From Callipepla californica brunnescens (Eukaryota > Chordata > Aves > Galliformes > Odontophoridae), in contig JALIRH010000113.1 of NCBI GenBank assembly GCA_023055505.1, positions 1,035,625 through 1,099,624 on the forward strand: a DNA stretch of 64,000 nt. The letters run 5' to 3'. Numbering within the stretch: the stretch's first letter is position 1; each line of letters starts with the position of its first letter. The notes under the pieces were generated by a model, which had not been told where the DNA came from, did no database searches, and worked only from the letters and a program-made list of their open reading frames with translations. Positions 1 through 9,373 of this stretch are shown in pieces. Both the position numbers and the translations under genes were made by a program.

Positions 1-101
1 AGAGCATGTTGGCGTCTTTTTAAGCTCCTCATGTTCAGCACCGGAGTCACATCTGCGTACAGCTACTTTAGTGTGCTGTATGGGTTTACCTGATTTAACT
101 G

Positions 102-1709
102 ATGGGGTTACCTGCCTCCTGCCTAAACACCCTGGCTAATGTGACAGATTATATGGCATTTGGATTGGTTTCCAGGTACTCTTTTCAGGTCTTTACCTGT
201 GTTCAGGGTGCCAGCCCGGCAACTGTGTTATGCATTATTCTGCATGTACTCTCTGCAGTAGTAATTTACATCCTGGGTAGGAAGCTTTCCTCAAAACCAG
301 AGAGTGTGGAATGGCAGGGAAGGTGGAAAAAAATAGGAAAGAAATTAGAAGCGTGGGGACCCCCAGTGTTATGCGATTTTGATCTTGAGCACCTGTGGGA
401 TCCTGAGAAATTCAGTGAGTGTTTAGGTAAGGAGTCATGTGACTCAGGAAGATCTGAGAAGGAATGGGTTGTTTGGGGTTTGACTTGTGCTTATCAAGCT
501 ATAATTGATATTCTGGAGAGAAATGGTTTCCAAACCTAGGTCCAAAGTGAAAATGGAAGCCTCGAAGTTAGACCTGACCAATCACAGGAAGCACCGGCAT
601 CAATGTCGATTGCCCCTGTGGAAGGCCAGAAATGGAAACGAGTGTCCTCATGCCTAGAACGGAAAGAAGAAGAAGCAGAGAAAGAAGAGGAAGATCTAGG
701 CAAGGGGCCCTACTCAGCACCACCACCACCACCTAAAAAGGCCACTAAGAAAAGTGAGAGACATGGAGAGGACAGTGATGATGAAGAAGTCACTGTCATC
801 ACTATTTGTCGGCCCCTAAAGATGACCAAAATCCAAGGTCCAAAAAAGGAGTTTGTACGGTGCTCAGATGAATCTGTTGTCACCTGGTTGCTGCGGTGTT
901 GGGACAGCGGTGCCAGCAGTGTGTCCCTAAATGGTAATGAAGCCCGCCAACTGGGAAGCATTGCTCGAGACCCAGCTATTGACAGAGGGATTAACAGATG
1001 TCTGAATGAAGTCGCTACCCTCTGGGAACAAGTACTAGTGGCTGTAAAGGAGAGACATCCTTACAAAGACGATCTGGGGCCTAAGGTGGAAAGATGGAAC
1101 ACTGTGGAGAAAGGCATCCAATTTTTGAGAGAAACAGCTGTAGTAGAGATGCTGTATGGTCCCAGTTTTGTCCCCAACAATCCATGCCAGGACCATGATC
1201 CTGAGAATGTAATGTGTACACCCGATGTATGTCAGAAGCTCTCTCGAGCAGCACCAGAAAGGTATGCAAGTACACTGGTAACAACGTTCCATAGACATGA
1301 GGACCAAGACAGAAGACCCACAGATTATTAACTGATTATTACACTTCAAAACTTTGAACAACAGCTTCCACAATCACATGTTTCCATTGCAGCTCTATCA
1401 ACTGTAGTAGAACAAGTAGGTGAAATGAAGAAGACACAGGAAATTATACTGGAGGAATTGTCCCAAGTGATTAATGGGGATGAACCTGTGTCAGTATCAG
1501 AAGCATCTGATGAAGACGAATATGACCCAAAGAATCTGATGAAGGAATTGGTCAAACTGGTGAAAGTCTTGGCCATCAAAGGCAACCGCCTCTCTGCTTG
1601 AGCAAATGACAGCAGTAACTCCATGTCGCGTGTGGCCTTGTGGAGCTTCTTACAAGCAAACGAAGAGGACATGAAGAAGTGGCATAAAAAACCCACTCCT
1701 GCACTGTGA
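102..1709 (+). pseudogene. Endogenous retrovirus gag pseudogene, first copy
   Basis: One frame carries Gag-like sequence from 102 to 1709 but is broken by in-frame stops at 537-539 (TAG), 1329-1331 (TAA), 1599-1601 (TGA) and 1707-1709 (TGA). The N-terminal part (102-536) has an NVT sequon and a hydrophobic stretch at about residues 45-65, followed by a conserved KKLEAWGPP block. The middle (603-1328) has a Glu/Lys-rich stretch, a run of prolines and a capsid-like region with the WLLRCWD and ARQLGS motifs, which I associate with class III (ERVL-like) avian Gag. The third part (1332-1598) is acidic. The left end is cut by the window, so the true start may lie upstream. It is an old retroviral copy that cannot make full-length Gag. 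Family assignment is from motif recognition only; an ERVK or ENS-1/Soprano-type relationship is not excluded. Confidence 0.75.
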
Positions 1710-1794
1710 GCACGGGTGAGAGAATTACAGCAAAGATCAACCACCAACGAAATTGCTCTGGTCACAGCAGGTAACCAATAGAGGGGCCCTGCCC

Positions 1795-1972
1795 TCAGCC
1801 TGGGAGAAGGAAAGGGATAATAGAGTGTACTCGTCTGTGTGGATTAGATGGCCTGGCACATGAGAGCCACAAAAAGAGCCACTGGTAGACACCAGTGCAC
1901 AGTGCACTCTAATGCCCTTGAGTTATAAAGAGACAGAATTGAATTATATTTCTGGAGTGACTGGGGACTGTG
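1795..1972 (+). pseudogene. Retroviral protease fragment
   Basis: This stretch translates in pieces to a VYSSVWIRWPG-like segment followed by LVDTSA, which fits the start of a retroviral aspartic protease whose catalytic motif is normally DTGA or DSGA. The Gly is replaced by Ser here. Homology stops abruptly near 1972, where the sequence joins an LTR-derived block (GCGTTAGCGTAAGG), so most of the protease and all of pol are missing at this site. The order gag then protease matches a provirus in plus orientation. It is a fragment without coding capacity. Confidence 0.55.
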
Positions 1973-2246
1973 CGTTAGCGTAAGGCCTTCGGTTTATTGG
2001 ACATACTCTCTCTTGCTCATTGTATATGATTCATTAGCCTCAAATCCAATTATACTGTATTATATTGTGTTATTTTGCTTTCTGATATCTTATTTAGTAA
2101 ATTAGCTTTCCTCCTCAGATTGTTGCCGCTGTATTGTTTCTCGGCCCATCTCCCTTCTCCTTTTTTCCCTTTCCCCCTTCCCCTTTCCCGGGCTGTGGGC
2201 CTCAATTGTCACGGTACTGGGTCAAACCATCCTACAAACCGCTGCA
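1973..2246 (+). mobile_element. 3' part of an endogenous retrovirus LTR
   Basis: This block is closely similar to the last 290 bp or so of the LTR-like sequence at the right end of every array unit (for example 12073-12363). It ends in CA at 2245-2246 and is followed four bases later by a primer-binding-site-like sequence and then a gag leader and gag. That order marks it as the R-U5 end of an LTR. The left part of the LTR is missing, because protease-like sequence abuts it at about 1972. Confidence 0.65.
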
Positions 2247-2250
2247 TTTA

Positions 2251-2268
2251 TGACACCCAACGTGGGGC
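2251..2268 (+). other. Primer-binding-site-like sequence (tRNA-Lys1,2 type)
   Basis: TGACACCCAACGTGGGGC lies four bases after the LTR terminal CA. It differs at two positions (3 and 5) from the standard retroviral primer-binding site for tRNA-Lys1,2, TGGCGCCCAACGTGGGGC. Its position between U5 and the gag leader is what a primer-binding site requires. Confidence 0.6.
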
Positions 2269-2480
2269 TAGAGGGGTTGTTAGCTGCCTTACTTTTAGAG
2301 TGAATCTTTCTGCTATCAGAGACCTTTGTTAGAAAGCTTATCAGTACTGCAGGAGCTCTACTCAAAAACATGGCCTAGAAGTGCAGGTGTACTGCCAGTT
2401 CTTCTGGGATATTTCTAAACTTCTTGGGTGCTGCCAGATTGTTTTAGTAAAGAAAAAAAAAAGAAAAGTTTTTACTGTTT

Positions 2481-3352
2481 TTGTTAAAAGTGCCCTTCCA
2501 GGGATTGTATTTCATTGCTTTTTCCCTTTTAATGCTCAAAATGTACTGGAACTTGATTAAGCTTGCCAGTCTGATCTGTGGAGCTTGGTTCCTATATGAA
2601 AAACCAGAAGCAGTGATGGAGGCGCCTGCCAGATACCTAGGCACCCCGGCTAATGTAGCAAACAATACAGTGTTATCAAACGATACCATGTTAACAAACC
2701 AAACAATGTTTGGATGGGTGTCCAGGTTCCCCTGTCAGTTCCTTATGAATTTTCAAGATTACAGCTTAGGGACCGTGTTAATGATTGGGACATCAGTCTC
2801 CCTGTCTGTACACTCTGCAATAGGATTTTACACTGTGTGGAGGAAGGTATTCCCAGAAACAGAGAATGTCGAATGGCAGGGAAATTGAGAGTTTTAGGAA
2901 AGAAATTAGAAGCATGGGGGCCTCCGGTGCCATGGGATTTTACTCCTGAACAATTGTGGGATCCTGAGATAATAGGCCTGTATCTGAGTAAGGGGTTGTA
3001 CAGCTCAAAAAGATCTGAGGTGGAACAGCTTATTTGGGGCTTGGCTTATTCTTATCGAAGTTTATATACTGTTCTGGAGAGAGAGACTGTCCAAACTGAG
3101 GCCCAACACAAAGAGGAAAACCTCCCAGTCGCACCTGACAAGCCAAAAGAAGCACCGGTATCAAAGTCGGTGTGGTGCCCTGTGGAAAGCCAGAAATGGA
3201 AATGTGTGTCCTCGCACTTGGAACGCAAAGAAGAAGTGGAGAAAGAAGAGGAAGATTCAGGCGACTGAGGGGCCTCAACATCACCTTGAGAAAGGCAACA
3301 AAGAAAAGTGAGAGACATGAAGAAGATAGTGATGATCATCTATTATGATAAT
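2481..3352 (+). pseudogene. Second gag pseudogene, N-terminal part, frameshifted
   Basis: Two overlapping frames (2481-2888 and 2714-3268) together match the N-terminal half of the first gag copy: both contain the EN/ESVEWQG and KKLEAWGPP blocks and the later Glu-rich segment. The frame shifts near 2880, where the first frame ends in a stop. The N-terminal part has two hydrophobic stretches flanking three N-glycosylation sequons (NNT, NDT, NQT). After 3268 further gag-like sequence runs to about 3352, where it joins the array at an AATAACCTACTCTG junction. In all other units the LTR is joined almost directly to CCTACTCTG, so this gag piece is unique to the left edge. It is not functional. Confidence 0.65.
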
Positions 3353-3399
3353 AACCTACTCTGATTCTCCCGCTGGAGCAGGAACACCGAGATTAGCTC

Positions 3400-4290
3400 A
3401 CGCAGGAACATATCCAGGAGGGTTCTGAACGTCTCCAGAGAAGGAGACCCCTCTCCTCACAGGACAGATCCTCCAGGCTCTTAGTCACCTCCATAGCCCT
3501 TTGCTGGGATCACTCTAGGAGCTCTATGTTATTCTTGTACTGGAGAGCTCAGAACTGGGCACCGTACTACAAACGTGGCCTCACAAGGGCAAAGTACAGG
3601 AGGAGGATAACCTCCCACAACTTGTGAGCCACACTACTGAGGTACCCCAACACACCATCCTCTTTCTGGGCCACAGTGGCACACTGCTGACTCACAGCCA
3701 ACCACTTACCACTCGGTGCTGGTCCCAGGAAGCAGCAACACTGCCTCTTGACAAGTTCCTCACAAAACTAAACAAAGCACTGCTAAATGAATGATCAATA
3801 ATTCCATGGAAGAAAAACTCAACTCATCCAACAAACCCCAAGGATCCTAAGTACCACAGACTCTATTTCAGAAAGAGGCCTTACCCCAGGAGACACACTC
3901 CTTTCCGAGGCTAGCCCTTAAATGCACCCAGGGAGGGATGGGCCTTGGGTCCACGTGGGAAGCACAGGTGAATTGCTTGTACCTCTGCTTCCTGGGCCAG
4001 CTACCCCTTCACAGGCCGCTGAATAATCAGTTCAGGCTGTGACATAACTGTTCCACTACAGCAGGACACCCAGGTCCTTCTCGGCAGAGCTCCCATCCAG
4101 CCGGTCAGCTCCTAACCTGTACTAACGCACACGGTTAATCCTCCGCACGTACAAGATTCTACACTAGCCCTTGTGGAACTTCATGATGTTCTTTTCCGCC
4201 CAACTCACAGCCTGTCCAGGTCTCTATGAATGGTAGCACAGACCTCCAGCGAATCTGCCACTCCACTCAGTTTGGTATTACAGCGTCTGC
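3400..4290 (-). mobile_element. CR1 LINE fragment, antisense, with internal insert (unit 1)
   Basis: The plus strand reads like the reverse complement of avian CR1: CCAGGAGGGTTCTGAA, GAACTGGGCACCGTACTAC, GGCCTCACAAGGGCAAAGTA, GGACACCCAGGTCCTTCT, CAGCCTGTCCAGGTCTCT and similar blocks in the correct order. The CR1 match is interrupted between about 3711 and 4052 and resumes at GCAGGACACCCAGG. No open frame is kept, so it is an old, dead copy. Confidence 0.8.
3711..4052. other. About 340-bp insert inside the antisense CR1 (unit 1)
   Basis: This sequence splits a CR1 fragment that is collinear on both sides. Short similar words flank it (CCACTTAC on the left, CCACTAC on the right) and could be a degraded target-site duplication. 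I do not recognise the insert; a decayed solo LTR is possible. It recurs at the same place in every unit (about 12724, 21737, 30750, 42997, 53255 and 63522), so it predates the array. Confidence 0.4.
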
Positions 4291-4582
4291 GGCACGGACT
4301 CAGATGTGGATGATCCAAATTGTTTATTCCAGGTTCTAACGCCCCTTATATCCGTTCACAAGTTGTCTGTTCTAACTTTCCCACCTGCCTTCACATGACA
4401 GCAAAATACTCCTCAAACAGTCCTTAACCGTTCACGCAGGCACTTAGCCAATCAGGGTCATGAGTCATTCCAAGAAACTCACTCTTCCCCCAGTTGGGGT
4501 CTGCCATCACACAGCTTACTTGAAATTGTTTTCCTTTTCTTCTGGAGTGTCCTTGGTTCTCAGCCTTCCTTTCTCAAGGCAA
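4291..4582 (-). mobile_element. Candidate antisense solo LTR remnant (unit 1)
   Basis: On the minus strand this block has a TATA-like ATATAAGG near 4347-4354 followed about 30 bases later by an AATAAA signal (reverse of TTTATT at 4321-4326), a spacing seen in short-R retroviral LTRs. It lies between two CR1 pieces of opposite orientation. Ends and target duplication are not clear. The alternative is unclassified intergenic sequence. Confidence 0.35.
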
Positions 4583-4692
4583 GGCTGGACGTGGCTCTGG
4601 GCAGCCTGCTCTAGTGGTTGGCGGCCCTGCCCACGGCAGGGGGTTGAAACTAGATGATCTCTGAGGCCCTTCTCAACCCAGGCCATTCTATG
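4583..4692 (+). mobile_element. CR1 LINE 3' tail (unit 1)
   Basis: GGCTCTGGGCAGCCTGCTCTAG, GGCAGGGGGTTGAAACTAGATGATC and CTCAACCCAGGCCATTCTATG are the standard 3' untranslated end of avian CR1, ending in the ATTCTATG-type terminal repeat. It lies directly upstream of the gene's GC-rich 5' region. Confidence 0.8.
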
Positions 4693-5190
4693 GGAAGATG
4701 AAGAGCGTTGGGTGGAATGGTGGCTCCAGTAGCTCCAGAGGACTGCACCCTCCCCGCTCGCTCCCTCTGTGCCAACTGCTGCAGCTGCTCCGCAGGAGCT
4801 GTGCTCCTCCCACCCGGGATAGCAGGGGCTCCTTCGCTCTCCCTGCGCTCCTTTGGCGGTGTTTTTCCACAGTTATAGTTCCGTGTGATGGGCCCATCAC
4901 TGAAGGCCTCTGTCCTGAGCTGATCCGCCTGAGCTCTTGCCCGAAAAGGCCGGGGAACAGCGAGCAGCAGCAGCACGGTCATCACAGCCTTGCTGGACTT
5001 GTGAGGGCAAACGAGCGCTCTGTGGGCTCTGGAAAGCTCCGGGAGGGCAGCCCAGGGCCTGGGATCCAGTCCTTCCCGCTGAGAGCCCACAGGCTCTGCG
5101 TGGCCCTACACGGGGTCAGGTCTGGGTACTAGGGCGGGCCGGCCATGGCTCTGCTGTGCTGAGCTGGGCTGTGCCGCACCGCACTGTCCC

Positions 5191-5235
5191 TGCGTCATAA
5201 ACGTTGCCATGGCTCCCAGCTGGTGACGCGGCAAC
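5191..5235 (+). promoter_or_regulatory. CRE-like and RFX/X-box-like cluster upstream of gene 1
   Basis: Within a GC-rich region (about 4700-5360) before the gene are TGCGTCAT (5191-5198), GTTGCCATGG (5203-5212) and GCGGCAAC (5228-5235). GTTGCC and GGCAAC are the two halves of the RFX-bound X-box, here inverted about 16 bp apart, and TGCGTCA is close to a CRE/AP-1 site. RFX and CREM sites are known in promoters of spermatid and cilium genes. The cluster is 127-171 bp before the ATG, and no TATA box is evident. Binding is inferred from motif form only. Confidence 0.5.
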
Positions 5236-5361
5236 ACGCATCACAAAGGGATGACAAAGAGGGGACCACTTTGGGGCGAGGCAGAGTCTCAGTGCCACTT
5301 TGCCCGTGAACTGGCTGGAGAGAGGAGCTCGACTGCTTGGCTCTCTCTGAGCGTCGCAGGC

Positions 5362-7773
5362 ATGGCTGATTTCTGGGGAACGAGCTTCTTCGTCCCCAGC
5401 CTAGAGGAACACATGATCTTCTACTTCATTCTCTGGAACGTACTGACCATCTCGTTATTCGTTTTCATGTGCACCTCGTGGAGTCGGAAGGTAGGAGTCA
5501 GGGCTGGTGCTGAGGCAGACACTGCAGCACAGGGAGAGGGCTCACGCGGTGGGGGCCAGGGCCATCCCCAGGGCCGGGCTGGGGGCCCTGCCTGGGAGGA
5601 GAGGCCGTGGCCCAGTGCGGCCTGGCCTGGCTCGGCCGGGAGTTCCCTCTGCCCGGCTGTGCCCTGGGTTGGTGGCTGCCCCTGGGGATGCTCCCTTCTC
5701 ACCTGCAGCTTTCCTTGCCCGTACAGAAACAGAGACAGGGACAGAGACAGAGACAGCGCCAACATGGAGGCAACCAGGAGCCCCACGTGCCCACCACCCC
5801 ATCACGTGCTCCTCATCAGCTCCCTCTGTCTTCTTTGCCAGCTGTTTCGGACTCCCACACGTCTTCACAGCACTCGAGGATTCAGTAAGTGAAACTGTCC
5901 CCTCTTGGAGCAGGGCAGCCCACACCAGTCAGCTCCCACCAAGTAGAATCCCACTAACACTGATCTCTGTTCTGCAGTAGCTGTTCTGTGGCCACACAAA
6001 CGGATGGTTGGCAAGACAAAAACTATCATTCAATGTCCACGCAAACAGATGGTACATGGGCCATAGTCAATACGTTCAGAAGAAGTCCGGAGAGCTTGGT
6101 CACCTGCGTGGAGACGTAAGACCGCTGATAGGGGATGGGGGCGGGCACAGGGGCTGGGTTTGGGGAAATGCAATACTGCAGTGAGTCAAGGAAGGGCACA
6201 CGGAAATTGTGCATTCTGTAGACTTGAAAAATCGGAGAGGCAGTGCCCTTGTAGAGGGGTCTACCACTGAGATGCAGGGATGACAGCATCATCCTCGCTG
6301 CGTGCCTGCAAGCAGGGATGATCGAACACGGGCCCGCACTGGTTGGGACCCCGTGGAAATGACACAGCCTGCCAATGCCTCTGAGGTGGCAGAAGAGCCC
6401 TGGGGTCCTCAAAAGTATTTGGCTTTCAGCTGCCCTCATCTTCCTTCTCTTTCTCCATCTCGCACAGGTTCAACTTGGAAAGGCCCGTGGAGATGTTGAA
6501 AAGCTCCATCCCTGAAACGAAAGCGGAGCTGGAACTAAGCCACGACAGTCAGAAGAAGTCAAGTGTGATGGCGGTTCCTGCAGTGCACTTCAGGGATGAG
6601 GCTATGAAAAGTCACCTGGAGGATCCTAACGTAAAAATGCAGGCACCACAGCTCCTGGGGAACCCACACTGCAGGCTGCCTGGCAATGAAGCATCCCAGC
6701 ACGTGGCTCCATCCAACGCTGCAGCCCCGGTTGGTGCAAGACCAGTAACAGTGGGAGGGAGGTGTTCCCCCGGGGGCGCAGTCATTAAGCAGCGGTGCCA
6801 GAAAAATTCTGCTGCTGCCCAGCAGCCTGTGGAGCTCCTTGAACATACACACACAGAAAAGATTTCAACAGCTGTGCAGAGGAGTATACAGCCACAGGGT
6901 GCCCGATTCCAGACCCGGCAAGCACATGGAGAGATGAGTCCGAGAGACACGGCAGCAGGACACAGGACACCTAGGCCAGACACACCACCTGTGCCATGCG
7001 GTGGCTGCTGTGTGACAGACCTCCTGCGCCGTTTCATTCAGCGTTCCTGGTCCAGGCTCCAAGCCGCATGCAAGTCTGACTGTTCCAAGACCAGGAAGAG
7101 ATGTAAGAAGCATTCAAGGAAGGGAAAAGAGCCCATCGAGAAAAACAGAGTCTTGGAACCAACCACGCCGGACACAGATCAGTGTGAGACTAGAGGATCA
7201 CGCCCAGCGGCCAAAAGGGAAAGGCCACGTCCACCTCTGGAGGCAACTAAGAAGGACTTGGTGGCATCTCCAGGTAAGACCTGCAGTGGTGCCAGTGAGG
7301 CCCCAGGTGCCAGTAAGGGATGATGGAGCCGGGGTGGTGGCAGCCACAGGCACCTGCAGATGCTGCCTCTCGTTGTCTGTAGGGAGCCAGCCCATGTGCT
7401 GCTTCCTGGGAGCAGGCTGCTCTTGGAGCCCCAAGCTCCTGCCCCATGCGAGTGTGTTCTTCATCTTGCAGGTGTCCAGGCGGGCACAGCCGCAGTGAGC
7501 AGCGGATTGCCACCAGATGATACCACGGGACAGGAGCAGAAGGGCAAGGGACCTACCCAGGACAAGCCAGCTCGTCCAAGAAGAATGTCCCCAGAGATCC
7601 AGAAGTCCTTCAGTGAGTCAAAACCATCAGATCTGGCACGGCCTCCGGATCCCATCAAGATCAGCACTCCAGTCCCCGCCAGGAAGGACGTCCAAAGAAT
7701 TCTCAATGAACTGGATGAAATCATGGAAACTATTGAAGATATGCAGCGGAAGATGAAGGCTTCTGTTTCATAA
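5362..7773 (+). CDS. Gene 1: five-exon unrecognised membrane-anchored protein, 509 aa
   Basis: Exons: 5362-5490, 5727-5884, 5981-6115, 6468-7273, 7472-7773. All introns are GT-AG and the phases 0, 2, 2, 1 match. Exon 1 (43 aa) starts MADFWG and holds one hydrophobic segment at about residues 18-37 (FYFILWNVLTISLFVFM), followed by WSRK. Exon 2 begins KQRQGQRQRQRQ; the basic side suggests N-outside, C-inside topology. Exon 3 (45 codons, phase 2 at both ends) has two TQTDG motifs. Exon 4 is long and basic with RKRCKKHSRKGK and a CGGCC motif. Exon 5 ends in a heptad-like helix (RILNELDEIMETIEDM). The ATG has G at -3 and +4; an in-frame ATG at 5251 would add 37 residues. Gene 1 shares the QRCQKNS and STAVQRS variants with genes 6-7 rather than with its neighbours. 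I do not recognise the family. Confidence 0.72.
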
Positions 7774-8093
7774 CAATCCACAGCAATGACAAGCAATCAA
7801 GAACTTACTTCGCAGCAGAGCAACCTCTGCAGAGGACACGGTGTGGAAGGGCAAGGGATGCCCCAAGAAGAGATCTGACTTTGGGTCACCCTGCACTACA
7901 TGTACCAAAGCCCCACACTGCAGCCAGCCAGGCACTGAAAGCTCCCAGAGACTGGCTGCATCTGCAACTGCAGCTCCATGTGCAGGAAGATAAGAGAAGG
8001 TGACAGAAGACTCAGCCCAGGAGGACAGGGACACGAGACAGAGTCTCAGTGCCACTTTGCCCGTGAACTGGCAGGACAGAGGAGCACCTCCAG
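7774..8093 (+). other. 3' flank of gene 1 with a 5'UTR-like block
   Basis: No AATAAA signal is visible within this stretch. From about 8037 to 8085 it carries GAGACAGAGTCTCAGTGCCA and the following TTTGCCCGTGAACTGGC, also present in the 5' untranslated region upstream of the ATG (5279-5316 in this unit). The similarity ends at GAGGAGC, just before pol-derived sequence starts. Equivalent flanks are at 16787-17106, 25800-26119, 37557-37876, 47812-48131 and 58079-58398. Confidence 0.7.
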
Positions 8094-9373
8094 TACACTC
8101 GTGACATTGTTGTGTGGGGTGATACAGCAGAGGAAGTTTTTAAAAAAGGAGAGCGAATAATCCAAATTCTTCTGGGTGCTGGTTTTGCCATTCAACGGAA
8201 CAAAGTGAAGGGACCTGCCCGAGAAATTCAGTTCCTGGGAGTAAAATGGCAAGATGGGCGTTGCCGCACCCCAGTAGATGTGGCTGACAAAATCACCAGT
8301 ATGTCTCCACCCACTAGCAAGAAAGAGACACAGTCTTTTCTGGGTGTAGTAGGTTTTTGGAGAATGCGTGTTCCAAACTACAGCTTCGTTGTGAGCCCCC
8401 TTGATCAGGTGATGCAGAAGAAGAATGATTTTGTGTGGGGTCCTGAACAGCAGCAGGCTTTTGATCAAATTAAACAGGAGATAGCCCGTGCCGTGGCCCT
8501 GGGGCCAGTACAAATGGGACAGCACGTAAGGAACATCCTCTACACCGCTGCAGGAGAGAAAGGTCCCACTTGGAGTTTGTGGCAAAGAGCCTCTGGGGAG
8601 ACCCGAGGCCGACCCCTTGGATTCTGGAGTCGAGCGTACAGGGGGTCTGAGGAGCGCTACACTCCAACTGAGAAGGAGATCTTAGCCACGTACGAGGGGG
8701 TTTGAGCAGCTTCTGAAGTAATCGGTACTGAAGCGCAGCTCCTCCTGGCACCTCGACTGCCAGTGCTGAACTGGATGTTTAAGGGAAAGGTTCCCTCCAC
8801 CCTACATCATGCTACTGATGCCACCTGGAGTAAGTGGACTGCGCTGATTACACAGCCGGCTCGGATGGGAAACCTCAGCTGTCCAGGCATCTTAGAGGTG
8901 ATCGTGGACGGGCCTGAAAGCGAGAACTTTGGAACATCACCATCAGAGGAAGTAGCACGTGCTAAAGAGGCCCCGCCATATAATGAACTACCAGACAATG
9001 AGAAGAGAGATGCCCTGTTCACGGATGGATCGTGTCGTATTGTTGCAGATGGAAGGCTGCTGTGTAGAGCCCCACACGACGAGTTGCAGAGGCCACCAAA
9101 GGAGAAGGAGAATCAAGTCAATTTGCAGAGGTAAAGGCTGTCCAGCTGGCCTTAGACGTGGCTGAACGGGAGAGGGGGCCAACTGCTGTATCTTTATACT
9201 GACTCGTGGATGGTGGGAAATGCTTTGTGGGCGTGGTTGCAGCAATGGGAACAAAATGACTGGCAGCGGAGGGCTAAGCCTATTTGGGCTGCTGAACTGT
9301 GGAAAGACATTGCTGTCCGAACAAAGAATAGGGTTGTAAAGGTGCGCCGTGTAGATGCTCATGTTCCTGCATA
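8094..9373 (+). pseudogene. Retroviral pol fragment: end of reverse transcriptase plus RNase H (unit 1)
   Basis: The fragment begins at YTRDIVVW, where the reverse transcriptase catalytic YxDD box should be; one catalytic Asp is lost and the rest of the palm lies outside the fragment. It continues through the FLGVKW and GFWRM thumb and connection motifs and PLGFWSR to an in-frame TGA at 8703-8705, then on in the same frame to the RNase H motif LFTDGSC (about 9017). A frameshift follows, after which the next RNase H segments (AEVKAVQLAL, LYTDSWMVG) lie in other frames. The sequence ends near a VDAHVP motif. Integrase is absent. The same TGA is present in all six copies, so it was dead before the array expanded. 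It is avian ERVL-like. Confidence 0.85.

Noticed and set aside
1..3354. Retroviral env gene
   Set aside because: The membrane-like segments in this region belong to frames that continue into Gag-type sequence. No surface/transmembrane cleavage site or fusion-peptide pattern was seen.
4460..4657. 65-aa frame MSHSKKLTL, present in every unit
   Set aside because: It runs from the candidate LTR remnant into the CR1 3' tail, so repetition reflects the array and not coding function.
4698..5132. 144-aa plus-strand frame and the overlapping 146-aa minus-strand frame in the promoter region, repeated in several units
   Set aside because: Both lie in GC-rich promoter sequence where stops are rare, overlap each other on opposite strands, and have no splice or domain support. 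In units 5-6 the corresponding frame is altered by the LTR insertion.
5507..5980. 157-aa frame across intron 1 and exon 2
   Set aside because: It reads exon 2 in a different frame from the one that continues into exons 3-5, and it crosses clear GT-AG borders. It could only reflect intron retention.
5362..7773. SPATA31-like family assignment
   Set aside because: The layout (short membrane exon first, large exon 4) is reminiscent, but I see no shared residues or motifs. A profile search would decide; without it the link is only architectural.
8046..8585. 179-aa minus-strand frame MPQTPSG, repeated in all units
   Set aside because: It is the antisense shadow of the retroviral pol fragment, with no independent support.
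8094..9373. Functional reverse transcriptase
   Set aside because: The catalytic YxDD box is degraded and sits at the fragment edge, an in-frame TGA is fixed in all copies, RNase H is frameshifted, and integrase is absent.
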